Below, piece by piece: positions 36,051-45,109 of a stretch of 64,000 nucleotides of DNA. How positions within the stretch are numbered: position 1 is the stretch's first letter; each line of letters begins with the position of its first letter. The stretch lies in NCBI GenBank assembly GCA_017960475.1, contig JAGCZH010000006.1, positions 222,842-286,841 on the forward strand. Reading direction: 5' to 3'. Position numbers and translations under genes: made by a program. The notes under the pieces are model-generated. The model was not told the DNA's origin. It made no database searches and was given only the letters and a program-made list of their open reading frames with translations. This DNA is from Bacteroidales bacterium. GTDB taxonomy: Bacteria; Bacteroidota; Bacteroidia; Bacteroidales; P3.

Positions 36051-37034
36051 TTATCGTTTATTTTGATTAAAATAATGGTTCATGTTGTAGAACTTGGCAT
36101 TCCAAGGAGTCCATGCGCGCTCAACCTTCTGGATGGTTATCACAGTATTCTCCTCGTCATGCATCTCCTCGTCGAACAAATAGATAGCTGCGGCGATGGC
36201 GGCATATATCTCCCCTGAGATTTCCGACACCGACGGTGTGGCTTTGTCGGCGACGGCAGAAGGATTGGCCTTCTGAGCCTTGTTATCCTGGGTTTTCATG
36301 ATAAGTTTGCCATAGCCCTTAAGGATAAGCGAGATGCACAAGAGGGCGAGGAATACGACAGAAACAGCCACCACAGTAAGACCGATACCGACAGGGTCGG
36401 ATTCGCGGATACGGTCAGCCTGTTTTGGCACATGATAGTGGAGTCTATTCAGACGACCTTCAATATTAGTGGTATCGGCGACACCTTGGGTGATGTCGAG
36501 GACATTAAGGTCGTAACCGAGAGGATTTTTGCCAAAGACGATGATTTCATCAGGGAAAATCTTGAAAGAATGAGAGCAGCAGTTGAAGTCAATGCGATTG
36601 ACCACATTGCCATCCATATCCACAACAGCAAGATACGATGAGTCTTTCTTAGCCGAGGCAAGGAAAAGGACATAACCGTCGAGGTAACCGACACTTTTGA
36701 CACGTAGGATATTGTTCAGGTCATGACGTCCCTTGTATGTGTCAGCGACAATGCGAATAGTAGTGTCGAAACTGACCTTGTCGCCACGGAAAACCATATC
36801 GACAGCGTTGTCAATACTGTCGATGACCACGAATAGACCCTGAGTACCCACGTAGCAAGCCGGAACAGCCACAAAATCATTGACATCAAAGCCGATGTCG
36901 GTTTGTGGATTGTTGGTTTCGAAGTGAGTCAGCACAGTATCGTTGGGGTCGGTATTGTTCTGAGCCCATAAGGGAGCAAAAGACAATGCCGCGAAAAGGA
37001 TACCGACTGACAATAATCTATTTATGATTTTCAT
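36051..37034 (-). CDS. OadG-type delta subunit with a large N-terminal exported domain
   Basis: 327 residues. A signal peptide (ending APLWAQ) leads into about 185 residues of beta-rich sequence with no enzyme motif, for example FVAVPACYVGTQGLFVVID and repeated strand-turn units. A single membrane helix at about 217-240 (GIGLTVVAVSVVFLALLCIS) follows, then the cytoplasmic OadG tail with EIYAAIAAAIYLFDEE and VERAWTPWNAKF, which binds the other subunits. Classic OadG proteins are about 80-100 residues, so most of this protein is extra. The extracytoplasmic part may assemble or sense at the outer face of the pump; that is inference. It has the right place in the operon. Confidence 0.85.
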   Translation of the reverse strand: MKIINRLLSVGILFAALSFAPLWAQNNTDPNDTVLTHFETNNPQTDIGFDVNDFVAVPACYVGTQGLFVVIDSIDNAVDMVFRGDKVSFDTTIRIVADTYKGRHDLNNILRVKSVGYLDGYVLFLASAKKDSSYLAVVDMDGNVVNRIDFNCCSHSFKIFPDEIIVFGKNPLGYDLNVLDITQGVADTTNIEGRLNRLHYHVPKQADRIRESDPVGIGLTVVAVSVVFLALLCISLILKGYGKLIMKTQDNKAQKANPSAVADKATPSVSEISGEIYAAIAAAIYLFDEEMHDEENTVITIQKVERAWTPWNAKFYNMNHYFNQNKR

Positions 37035-37174
37035 TATTTGTTAAAGTAAAATTTTCTGTTAACTGAGATCAATAAAAGTAATCCGCAATAAACAATCAAT
37101 GAAAAAAGATTGTAGTCAATGGTCGGTGGACAACGGAGTGTTGGCCACCGGCCAGAGTTTTTTGTGCGAATGGA

Positions 37175-37513
37175 TTACTGTTGTTTGTTTTTGCAGCATT
37201 CGCCTTTTTCACCTTCGGCTTTAGCTTTGCAGCATTCGCCTTCGCCTTTATGGCAATTGCCTTCACCCTTGCAAGCCTCTTTCTTGTGGCAGGGGCTGTC
37301 TTCGGGGCAGGTGCAGTTCTCGCAGTTGGCAGCCAAGCAAACGCTGTCGGGGCATGTCATCTGGCAGTGATGGTCACACTGCTGATCAGCCTGTTCCATG
37401 TTGCAGGGGCTGTCAGCTTTAGGAGAGTCGGTAGGATTTGCGTTGCCATTGCAAGCAACCATTGCAAATGCGAAAGCGATTCCGAAGAATCCGAGAATTA
37501 AAGATTTTTTCAT
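37175..37513 (-). CDS. Cysteine-rich lipoprotein, possible metal binder
   Basis: 112 residues. The signal peptide ends in the lipobox MVAC at about residue 21, so the protein should be lipid-anchored. The mature part holds about 16 Cys in fewer than 95 residues, many in CxxC, CC and HxxC spacings (CDHHCQMTC, CENCTC, CHKKEACKGEGNCHKGEGECC), mixed with His, Lys and Glu. It resembles a metallothionein-like or disulfide-rich repeat protein but matches no family I can name. Its position between mmdA and the OadG gene, on the same strand, places it within the decarboxylase operon although no biochemical link is known. Confidence 0.75.
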   Translation of the reverse strand: MKKSLILGFFGIAFAFAMVACNGNANPTDSPKADSPCNMEQADQQCDHHCQMTCPDSVCLAANCENCTCPEDSPCHKKEACKGEGNCHKGEGECCKAKAEGEKGECCKNKQQ

Positions 37514-37678
37514 TTGTTGTTTATTTAAAGATTATTATTATTAGTTTTTTCGAGGTTGAGAAGTCAACAAGATTGAAAAATATGAAATGATAAAAAGAGA
37601 TTATTACGAGTCAGTAATTTGAATCAATAAAAAGGGACACACTTAAACATTACACTCTTGTCGACAAATAATCAGAAA

Positions 37679-39238
37679 CTACAACGGGATGTTGCAATGT
37701 TTCTTCAGAGGAAGGCTTTCCTTCTTAGTGGCGAGAGCCTGGAGGGCACGAATGACGCGGAAACGAGTGTTGCGAGGCTCAATAACATCGTCGATGTAGC
37801 CATACTTGGCGGCGTTGTAAGGATTTGCGAACTGGTCGTTGTATTCCTTTTCTTTCTCAGCCATGAATTTAGCTTTCTCTTCTGGGTCGGTGATTTCCTT
37901 AAGAGCTCTACCCTGAAGCACCTCGGTGGCACCGCTGGCACCCATAACAGCGATCTGAGCGGTAGGCCATGCATAGTTGATGTCGCTACGCAGCTGTTTG
38001 CAGGACATAACGATATGCGCGCCGCCATAAGATTTGCGGAGGGTAACAGTGACCTTAGGAACAGTGGCCTCGCCATAGGCGAAGAGGAATTTGGCACCGT
38101 GTGCGATAACACCGGCATACTCCTGACCGGTACCGGGAAGGAATCCAGGTACGTCAACGAGTGTCACCAATGGAATGTTGAAGGCATCGCAGAAGCGGAC
38201 AAAACGAGCTCCCTTGCGGCTGCTGTTGCAGTCGAGAACACCGGCCATAGCCTTAGGCTGGTTGGCGACAACACCGACGGAGACACCGCCGAAGCGTGCG
38301 AAACCAACGACAAGGTTTGGAGCGAATTTCTCATGGACCTCAAGGAATTTGCCGTCATCGACGATAGCGTTGATGATGTCCTTAACATCGTAAGCCTGGT
38401 TGGGGTTTTCAGGGATAATAGTGTTAAGACTGTCTTCGAGACGGTCGATAGGATCCTCTGTAGGCACAAAAGGAGCCTCCTCGAAATTGTTAGAGGGAAT
38501 ATAGCTGATGATGTCACGGATAAGCTGCAGAGTGGCCTCCTCGGTCTCACCGACGAAATGGGCGACACCAGACTTGGTGGCATGGACTTGTGCACCGCCG
38601 AGTTTGTCGACAGAGACATCTTCACCGGTGACAGTTTTAACAACCTTAGGTCCGGTAAGGAACATGTAGCTGTTCTCCTTCGACATAAGGATAAAGTCGG
38701 TAAGAGCAGGGCTATATACAGAGCCACCGGCGCAAGGACCAAAAATAGCTGAAATCTGAGGAATAACGCCTGAGGCAAGAATGTTGCGCTCGAAAATCTC
38801 GGCAAAACCGGCGAGGGAGTTACAACCCTCCTGGATACGAGCTCCACCAGAGTCGTTGAGACCGATGACAGGGGCTCCGACCTTCATAGCCTGATCCATG
38901 ATTTTGCAGATTTTGAGAGACATGGTCTCAGAGAGAGAGCCGGCGAAGACAGTGAAATCCTGGGCAAAAACGTAAACCTGGCGACCGTCAATAGTGCCGT
39001 AGCCGGTTACAACGCCGTCGCCGAGGAAAGACTGCTTTTGCATGTCGAAATTGGTGCAACGGTGAGTGACAAACATGTCGAATTCCTCGAAGGAGCCTTC
39101 GTCCAAAAGGAGAGCGATACGCTCACGGGCTGTAAGTTTGCCCTGTTCGTGCTGCTTGTCGATGCGCTTTTGGCCACCGCCCATTTTAGCTTCATTTCTT
39201 TTGTCAAGAAGTTCTTTTATTTTTTCTTCAAATGCCAT
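37679..39238 (-). CDS. mmdA: Methylmalonyl-CoA decarboxylase alpha subunit (carboxyltransferase)
   Basis: 519 residues, the normal length for the propionyl-CoA carboxylase beta/MmdA family. It removes the carboxyl group from (S)-methylmalonyl-CoA and passes it to biotin. Key blocks are [28 protein letters not shown] (acyl-CoA oxyanion loop), [17 protein letters not shown] and [30 protein letters not shown] (second oxyanion loop). As the biotin carrier, OadG- and OadB-type genes follow, decarboxylase is the likely role, not carboxylase. It lies 47 bases after the epimerase gene. The symbol follows the system name. Confidence 0.92.
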   Translation of the reverse strand: MAFEEKIKELLDKRNEAKMGGGQKRIDKQHEQGKLTARERIALLLDEGSFEEFDMFVTHRCTNFDMQKQSFLGDGVVTGYGTIDGRQVYVFAQDFTVFAGSLSETMSLKICKIMDQAMKVGAPVIGLNDSGGARIQEGCNSLAGFAEIFERNILASGVIPQISAIFGPCAGGSVYSPALTDFILMSKENSYMFLTGPKVVKTVTGEDVSVDKLGGAQVHATKSGVAHFVGETEEATLQLIRDIISYIPSNNFEEAPFVPTEDPIDRLEDSLNTIIPENPNQAYDVKDIINAIVDDGKFLEVHEKFAPNLVVGFARFGGVSVGVVANQPKAMAGVLDCNSSRKGARFVRFCDAFNIPLVTLVDVPGFLPGTGQEYAGVIAHGAKFLFAYGEATVPKVTVTLRKSYGGAHIVMSCKQLRSDINYAWPTAQIAVMGASGATEVLQGRALKEITDPEEKAKFMAEKEKEYNDQFANPYNAAKYGYIDDVIEPRNTRFRVIRALQALATKKESLPLKKHCNIPL

Positions 39239-39285
39239 TATTATTGTAGTTTAAAGGTTTCTTAGCAATCTTTTGAGAATTAGAA

Positions 39286-39693
39286 TCACTTGCAGCAAAG
39301 TTCGGTAAGGACACCAAGGGTGCTCTTAGGATGGAGGAATCCGATATGGAGTCCTTCGGCGCCGCCGCGTGATTGCTGGTCGATGAGGCGAACACCTTTC
39401 TCTTTGCATTCATTGAGAGCCTTATCAGTGTCATCGACAGCGAAAGCGATGTGATGCATACCGCCTTTGCCACCATTTTTTTCGATGAATGAGGCAATGG
39501 TGCTCTCAGGGCAAGTAGGTTCAAGCAATTCAATCTTTACATCGCCGATTTTAAAAAAGGCGGTTTTTACCTTTTGATCGGTGACCTCCTCAATAGCATA
39601 GCATTTGAGACCCATGACGTTTTCCCAATACTTGATAGCCTCATCGAGGTTGGTGACAGCGATACCGATGTGTTCGATGTGTGAAGGTGTCAT
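39286..39693 (-). CDS. mce: Methylmalonyl-CoA epimerase
   Basis: 135 residues of the glyoxalase/VOC fold. It converts (R)- to (S)-methylmalonyl-CoA, linking methylmalonyl-CoA mutase to the decarboxylase. The two paired beta-alpha modules show metal ligands: His in HIEHIGIAVTNLDEAI, Glu in IELLEPTCPES, His in GMHHIAFAVDD and the second module ending LTELCCK. It is the first gene of the decarboxylase operon and starts about 90 bases after a strong promoter. The pathway gives propionate from succinate. Confidence 0.95.
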   Translation of the reverse strand: MTPSHIEHIGIAVTNLDEAIKYWENVMGLKCYAIEEVTDQKVKTAFFKIGDVKIELLEPTCPESTIASFIEKNGGKGGMHHIAFAVDDTDKALNECKEKGVRLIDQQSRGGAEGLHIGFLHPKSTLGVLTELCCK

Positions 39694-39788
39694 AACTTTT
39701 TATATTTTTTATAAATTATTTAATTTTTTTTAAACATATTACATCTATTACACTGAGAAACAGCAGTGTAATAATTATTAATAAAATA

Positions 39789-39819
39789 CAAAGATACGAC
39801 AATAAATCGAACCGACAAA
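39789..39819 (-). promoter_or_regulatory. Promoter of the mce-mmd operon
   Basis: Minus strand: -33 TTTG at 39819-39816 and -7 TATCTTTG at 39796-39789, 23 bases from element to element, the textbook Bacteroidetes spacing. The leader of about 90 bases is AT-rich and shows an inexact ACTGnnnnnCAGTGT repeat but no known riboswitch. Confidence 0.75.
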
Positions 39820-39856
39820 TTTTTTTTTGACAATGTGCTCAAAAGGCGTTAGATTG

Positions 39857-41305
39857 TCATGTCTTTTTTATCGACTGAGAGGGGATATCTATCATAATAG
39901 GGTCGCCCATATTGAAACGCAGGAAATAGCGTTTAGAGTCAGGAAGACGGATGTGCATACTGTCGTTAAGCTGACTGCGAGGGACTCGTTGCTCGAGGAC
40001 TAGAATGCCTCGGTCGTCGAAAACCCTGATATAGACTCCGCGCAAGGAGCGCGCTCCCTCGATACTAAGGATTTTATTATCAATGGAGAGTTTGACACCC
40101 AACTCTTTCATAGTGTACTCTCTATGATTGAGTTCCTCGTCGTCGATTTCATCGTCCGCTTGTTCTTCCTCATCGTCATCAAGCGTGGTGGAGTCGGCAA
40201 CAGGTTTGTTTAACTGCTGGCATATTTCAAGAGGCAGACAAAGAGTGTCGTGGACATAAACTGTGTCGTGGATATAAACGACCTCTGTGATGACGCCTTC
40301 AGGAGAGCAGTTGTCGGCATAGTTAAGATTGTGGAAAGCCCTACCGACTGAGGCATTGGCATATAGGCCTCGAGTGTGGCAAGGAATAAAAACGGTCAAA
40401 GAGGGATCGACGCCGATAAAAGCCTCGATAGAGACATAAGGCGGTCTAAAAGTGGAGAAGGAAAGGGATGTGAATTGACAATAAGCGAAAGCCCCCTCCC
40501 CTATTCTCTCTAAGTTGCGAGGAAAAGAGATAGAGCTGAGCGAGGTGCAATTAACAAAAGCCTGTCTTTCGATATAACGCAGTTCCGATTTGTCATCGAA
40601 AAGAATAGCCTGTAGGGAGGTGAAATTATAGAACATACGCTGCGGGATGGTTTTCACGTTGCTGTCGACAAACAAAACAGCGTTGGACGAATTACCGAAG
40701 AAGATGTTCTGCATAGACAGTTTGTCGCCAGAGGCTTGCAAGACAATATATTTGACCGATTTCAGTTCAGAGAAAAGCATTGACGGAATCACCCGGCACT
40801 GAGGACCGATAACAAGAGTGTCGAGGTTGTCACAGCCCACGAAAATACTAGGAGAATAGCCCAGACTGTCACAGTCGAGCGTCAGCGAATGGAGTGCATT
40901 GCAGCCGATAAAGGCTTTGTCGCCGATGAACGTCAACGAAGATGGCATGCATACAGACTCAAGGATGTCAAGTCCGGCAAAGGCAGAGTCACCGACAGCG
41001 ACAACCTCAAGTCGCTCGCCATCATTGACGACAGTTGACGGAAGAGAGAAACGCCCGTGCCACTGATCATGGTAAATTGATGAGGAGCCAGAGAAAGAGG
41101 TGGAATCGAGACGGACATGAGAGTTGTCACAAAAGGAGAAAAAACAGGTGACGCCTTGAATGGATTTCATGAAATCATAGGCTTTGGCGTTAGGCGACAC
41201 CAAGAGCAGCAACAACAGAAAAGCAAGAGACAGGCGGAATACGCCACAGGGGCATTCTTTCCGAGAACCTGGATAGTAGGCTGAGGTGAAGAATAGTCTA
41301 CTCAT
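39857..41305 (-). CDS. BspA-like leucine-rich-repeat surface protein
   Basis: 482 residues. The N-terminal hydrophobic segment at about 25-42 (FRLSLAFLLLLLLVSP, ending NAKA) is a signal peptide preceded by an unusually long n-region. Six to eight LRR_5 (BspA/TpLRR) repeats follow at about 95-310, such as VGDSAFAGLDILESVCMPSS, IGDKAFIGCNALHSLTL and IERQAFVNCTSLSSISFP. Next is a coil segment (VYIHDTVYVHDTLCLPLE), an acidic stretch DDDEEEQADDEIDDEE and a C-terminal beta domain with RGVYIRVFDDRGILVLEQRV. Related proteins bind host matrix or other bacteria. Its start overlaps the dxs stop by 8 bases. Confidence 0.8.
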   Translation of the reverse strand: MSRLFFTSAYYPGSRKECPCGVFRLSLAFLLLLLLVSPNAKAYDFMKSIQGVTCFFSFCDNSHVRLDSTSFSGSSSIYHDQWHGRFSLPSTVVNDGERLEVVAVGDSAFAGLDILESVCMPSSLTFIGDKAFIGCNALHSLTLDCDSLGYSPSIFVGCDNLDTLVIGPQCRVIPSMLFSELKSVKYIVLQASGDKLSMQNIFFGNSSNAVLFVDSNVKTIPQRMFYNFTSLQAILFDDKSELRYIERQAFVNCTSLSSISFPRNLERIGEGAFAYCQFTSLSFSTFRPPYVSIEAFIGVDPSLTVFIPCHTRGLYANASVGRAFHNLNYADNCSPEGVITEVVYIHDTVYVHDTLCLPLEICQQLNKPVADSTTLDDDEEEQADDEIDDEELNHREYTMKELGVKLSIDNKILSIEGARSLRGVYIRVFDDRGILVLEQRVPRSQLNDSMHIRLPDSKRYFLRFNMGDPIMIDIPSQSIKKT

Positions 41306-43199
41306 TCCATATCCGTTTTACTGTGTTGACAATAGACTGAGCATCATATCCGCATAGAGACATAAGCTGAGGGACAGAGCCATGCTTGACGAAAAAGTCG
41401 GGTATGCCCAGTCGTACAACTTTCTTGACAGAGCAGAGGTCAGGAGGACAAGAGCTGAAAAACTCCAGGATTGCCGAGCCGAAACCGCCCTCAACACAGC
41501 CATCCTCAACAGAGACGACGGCATTGTAGCGCTGAGAGATATGGTTAAGAAGATCAATGTCGAGAGGCTTGACAAAACGCATATCGTAATGACCGACATT
41601 GAGGCCTTGCTGGCGAAGCATTTCGGCAGCTTTCACCGCCTCATTGCCAACATGTCCTATGGTCAGCAAAGCCACTCTTTCGCCCTCAAGGAGTGTGCGT
41701 CCCTTGCCAACAGGAATCTCCTGCATGGTGTTTTTCCAATCGGGATGGACAGCCAGTCCACGAGGATAGCGGATTACAACAGGGCCCATTGTGTCGAGCT
41801 GAGCTGTATACATCATGTCACGAAGTTCATGCTCATCCATTGGGGCACAGATTGTGAGATTAGGAATAGGACGTAAGTAAGCGATATCGAAAGCGCCATG
41901 ATGAGTAGGACCGTCGTCACCGACAAGACCAGCGCGGTCCAGACACATTACGACATGGAGTTTCTGTAATGCCACATCATGCACGACCTGGTCAAAAGCA
42001 CGCTGCATGAAAGAGGAGTAGATGTTGCAGAAGGGCACCATACCCTGCGCGGCGAGGCCAGCGGCGAAGGTTACCGCATGTTGCTCTGCGATGCCCACAT
42101 CGAAAGCCCTGTCGGGCATAGCCTTCATCATGAAGTTGAGCGAGCAGCCCGTGGGCATGGCCGGCGTGATGCCTACGATTTTTGGGTTACTCTCTGCGAG
42201 TTCAACAATAGTGTGGCCGAAGACGTCCTGGTATTTCGGTGGCTGGTTGTCGGACTCTTTGGACAGCTGCAAACCCGTCTCGGCGTCATAGCGACCGGGA
42301 GCATGGTAAGTCACAGGATTGCGCTCGGCCTGAGGCATACCTTTGCCTTTGGTTGTTATGATATGCAGCAACTTGGGCCCATTGATATTTTTCAGTTGTG
42401 AAAGAACATAAACGAGCTCCTCGACGTTGTGTCCATCGACAGGGCCGAAATAGCGCAAGCCTAAAGACTCGAAGAAGTTGGCACTTTCGAGGATGGAAGA
42501 TTTGAGGGCAAAAAGTGTTTTGGAAAGAAGGTGCCTGCTTTTCGACTTTCGGGTGTCACCGCCGGTGCGTTTCCACATACACTCCTTGAATTTGTTGTAA
42601 CGAGGAGAAGCGGTGATTTTGACAAGATAACGACTAAGTCCGCCGACAGCCTTATCGATAGATATGCCGTTGTCGTTGAGGACGACGAGAATGTTGGCTT
42701 TAGAGACACCGGCATTGTTGAGAGCCTCGAAAGCCTCACCGCCAGTGAGAGCGCCGTCACCGATGACAGCTATATGCTGACGTGTTGTGTCACCCTGCAG
42801 CTTGGAGGCAGTAGCCATACCGAGTGCGGCAGAGATAGAAGTTGAGGAATGTCCTGTGCCAAAAGCGTCGTATGGGCTTTCGTCCATCTTTGGGAATCCA
42901 CTTATGCCGCCGAAGGTGCGTATTGTGGGAAACTGGTCGCGACGACCGGTAAGAATCTTATGAACATAAGACTGGTGTCCCACATCGAAAATAATTTTGT
43001 CGTCAGGAGTATTGAATACATAGTGCAACGCCACACAAAGCTCGACGGTGCCTAAAGAGGAAGCAAGATGGCCTGGATGTGTCGCCAGAGTCTCCACGAT
43101 GAACTTTCGAAGCTCGAGAGAGAGCTCCGAAAGATCGGAAATGGGGAGTTTTCGCAAATCATCAGGCGAATTAATATTTTCTAAAATAACACCTTGCAA
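41298..43199 (-). CDS. dxs: 1-deoxy-D-xylulose-5-phosphate synthase
   Basis: 633 residues, full length. The enzyme condenses pyruvate and glyceraldehyde-3-phosphate, using thiamine diphosphate, as the first step of the MEP isoprenoid route. Visible blocks: FDVGHQSYVHKILTGR (His at the active site), GTGHSSTSISAALGMA, the ThDP motif IGDGALTGGEAFEALNNAG, GIAEQHAVTFAAGLA and the C-terminal VEDGCVEGGFGSAI. The ATG at 43199 lies downstream of a strong promoter. The LRR gene overlaps its 3' end, which suggests coupled translation of two unrelated functions. Confidence 0.97.
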   Translation of the reverse strand: MQGVILENINSPDDLRKLPISDLSELSLELRKFIVETLATHPGHLASSLGTVELCVALHYVFNTPDDKIIFDVGHQSYVHKILTGRRDQFPTIRTFGGISGFPKMDESPYDAFGTGHSSTSISAALGMATASKLQGDTTRQHIAVIGDGALTGGEAFEALNNAGVSKANILVVLNDNGISIDKAVGGLSRYLVKITASPRYNKFKECMWKRTGGDTRKSKSRHLLSKTLFALKSSILESANFFESLGLRYFGPVDGHNVEELVYVLSQLKNINGPKLLHIITTKGKGMPQAERNPVTYHAPGRYDAETGLQLSKESDNQPPKYQDVFGHTIVELAESNPKIVGITPAMPTGCSLNFMMKAMPDRAFDVGIAEQHAVTFAAGLAAQGMVPFCNIYSSFMQRAFDQVVHDVALQKLHVVMCLDRAGLVGDDGPTHHGAFDIAYLRPIPNLTICAPMDEHELRDMMYTAQLDTMGPVVIRYPRGLAVHPDWKNTMQEIPVGKGRTLLEGERVALLTIGHVGNEAVKAAEMLRQQGLNVGHYDMRFVKPLDIDLLNHISQRYNAVVSVEDGCVEGGFGSAILEFFSSCPPDLCSVKKVVRLGIPDFFVKHGSVPQLMSLCGYDAQSIVNTVKRIWNE

Positions 43200-43224
43200 A
43201 ATATAAACGCTAAAAAGTAAAATG

Positions 43225-43254
43225 CAAAGTTACACAAAAAATCGTAATACCAAA
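43225..43254 (-). promoter_or_regulatory. Promoter of dxs
   Basis: Minus strand: TTTG at 43254-43251 and TAACTTTG at 43232-43225, with 22 bases between element starts. The leader before the ATG is about 15-20 bases. Confidence 0.75.
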
Positions 43255-43289
43255 TAGGTAAAGAGAATAGCCGTTGGGGGACAAATGAG

Positions 43290-44072
43290 CTAGAGGTTAA
43301 CGACAAGGTTGTCGTAAGCCAGGGAGACTGTGGGAGGCAAAGAGGGATTGACCGCAGCATAGAGACCCATCTCATGGCTCATATGGGTGAGATAGGCCTG
43401 ACGGGGATTGCATTGGGAGATAACCTCCAAAGCCTCGGGAAGACAGAAATGTGAGAAGTGCTTCTGTTTGCGCAAAGCGTTGATGACCAAAAGGTCGAGG
43501 TTATTGAGTTTTGATTTCTCCGATTGGTCGATATGGTTCATATCGGTGATATACGCCAAGCTTTTGCCGTCACGCTCGTCGAAACGATAGCCGAGGACCG
43601 GAAGGTCTTTATGGAGGCCGCGAATGGGAGTGATAGTGAAAAGGCCGACAGAGAAGGGCTCACAATCAGACACGTCGTGAAGAGTCACTTCCGGAAGACC
43701 AGGATAGAGATGTTCCTCGAAGATGTAATGGTAGTCATGTTTGAGAGAATTGATAGCCTGGCTGTTGGCATAGACATCCATGTTGCGATGCTGGACCCAG
43801 TTGAGGGGGCGTATGTCGTCGATACCACCGACATGGTCGCGATGGGCGTGAGTGATGAGTATGGCTTCCAGATGACAGATATTGTGAGAGAGCATCTGGG
43901 CTCGGAAATCGGGACCAATATCGACAAGTACATTGTTGCCGTCGCTGTCGGAGACGATAACGGATGTCCGTAGCCGTTTGTCGTGAAAGTCGGACGAATG
44001 ACAGACATCGCAATCACAGGCGATGACAGGAACGCCTTGAGAAGTGCCGGTGCCGAGGAAAGTGAGAGTCAT
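43290..44072 (-). CDS. Metallo-beta-lactamase-fold phosphodiesterase (PhnP-like)
   Basis: 260 residues. The start MTLTFLGTGTSQGVPVIACD is the PhnP/RNase Z-like N-terminus, and CDCDVC adds the Cys/His structural zinc site of PhnP enzymes. The binuclear metal site appears as THAHRDHVGG, and further ligands lie in YITDMNHID and YLTHMSHEMG. PhnP hydrolyses cyclic phosphodiesters such as 5-phosphoribosyl 1,2-cyclic phosphate, but no phosphonate genes are nearby, so the natural substrate is uncertain. It is encoded alone between the RprY-like regulator and dxs. Confidence 0.82.
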   Translation of the reverse strand: MTLTFLGTGTSQGVPVIACDCDVCHSSDFHDKRLRTSVIVSDSDGNNVLVDIGPDFRAQMLSHNICHLEAILITHAHRDHVGGIDDIRPLNWVQHRNMDVYANSQAINSLKHDYHYIFEEHLYPGLPEVTLHDVSDCEPFSVGLFTITPIRGLHKDLPVLGYRFDERDGKSLAYITDMNHIDQSEKSKLNNLDLLVINALRKQKHFSHFCLPEALEVISQCNPRQAYLTHMSHEMGLYAAVNPSLPPTVSLAYDNLVVNL

Positions 44073-44097
44073 GGTTTGACGGTATTTTCAAAAATGA

Positions 44098-44136
44098 AGA
44101 CGTGATATGCCCACTAAGTCAAGACATACCACGTCG
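44098..44136 (-). terminator. Possible terminator after the response regulator
   Basis: An imperfect stem pairs GACGTGATATG with CATACCACGTCG around a loop of about 10 bases. On the minus strand it is followed by CTTCATTTTTG. One or two mismatches make it a weak call. Confidence 0.4.
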
Positions 44137-44188
44137 TGAGTTTGTTCAAATATTATGAGATTCGTTTTTCAGATATCTTATGGGCGGA

Positions 44189-44890
44189 CTAGATTTCCAC
44201 TTTCTGAGTGAGTTTGAATCCTACGCCATGGACATTGACGATCTGTACAGTTGGGTCGCCTTTGAGGTATTTGCGGAGTTTTGTGATATAGACATCCATG
44301 CTACGCGCTGCGAAATAAGAGTCGTCCTTCCATATTTTCTGCAACGTGCTGGAGCGGTCGATAAGCTGGTTGAAGTTGATACAAAACAGGCGCAGCAGTT
44401 CGCTTTCCTTGGATGTGAGACGCATGGGTTGCTCGCCTTCGAGGGTAAGAGTCTGATAGTTGTAGTCAAATTTGAACTTTCCGATTGTGAACTGGTTGTT
44501 CTCAGGCTTGTTTTCGTCGAAAGAACGACGAATGGTAGCGTTGATACGAGCCAGTAGTTCCTCCATGCTGAAAGGCTTGGTGATATAATCGTCGCCGCCG
44601 ACCTCAAAACCTTTTAGTTTATCGGCCTCGAGCGATTTAGCTGTGAGGAAGAGGATGGGGATATTCTTGTCGATACGACGTATTTCCTTGGCGACGGTGA
44701 AGCCGTCTTTGACGGGCATCATGACATCAAGAATACAGGCGTCGACATTGGCTTCCTTGTATAGGTCGATAGCTTGCTGGCCGTCGGTGGCGATAAAGAC
44801 GGTGTAGCCCTTTTGGGTAAGATACACTTTCAGAATGGTTCCCATGTTGGGATCGTCTTCTGCTATCAATAATTTTATACCTAAATTCAT
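44189..44890 (-). CDS. OmpR-family response regulator, RprY-like
   Basis: 233 residues. The receiver domain has the acidic pair in LLIAEDDPNMG, the phosphorylated Asp in ACILDVMMPVKDGF (about residue 55), Thr in ILFLTAKS and Lys in YITKPFSMEELLARI. The winged-helix DNA-binding domain starts after about residue 130 and includes LTSKESELLRLFCINFNQLI and RSMDVYITKLRKYL. It closely resembles RprY of Bacteroides, which pairs with the kinase RprX. No kinase gene lies on either side here (A2M-like gene upstream, hydrolase downstream), so it is an orphan in this window. Confidence 0.85.
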   Translation of the reverse strand: MNLGIKLLIAEDDPNMGTILKVYLTQKGYTVFIATDGQQAIDLYKEANVDACILDVMMPVKDGFTVAKEIRRIDKNIPILFLTAKSLEADKLKGFEVGGDDYITKPFSMEELLARINATIRRSFDENKPENNQFTIGKFKFDYNYQTLTLEGEQPMRLTSKESELLRLFCINFNQLIDRSSTLQKIWKDDSYFAARSMDVYITKLRKYLKGDPTVQIVNVHGVGFKLTQKVEI

Positions 44891-45109
44891 AGCTTCAAAA
44901 ATTACAATGATTCGTGAATACGTTGCTACATGAAAACTTGATAGGTCAATTTCGTTTTCAATAACTACGAATTAGTATCTTTTATTGTGTAAAACATGCA
45001 CAAAAAATTAAATTTTTTAAGTTAATTTTGTTATATTACTGATTTTCAATATAATTTTAAAGTGCATAAAAAGTAGCTGAAAGAAAAGAAACAGAGATGA
45101 GTGTGATGG

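Noticed and set aside
37658..38752. A 364-codon plus-strand frame opposite mmdA
   Set aside because: mmdA has both oxyanion loops and standard length; the antisense frame is a shadow.
37679..39238. Naming the alpha subunit propionyl-CoA carboxylase beta (pccB)
   Set aside because: The sequence family is shared, but the operon carries the membrane decarboxylase subunits and no biotin carboxylase, so methylmalonyl-CoA decarboxylase fits better.
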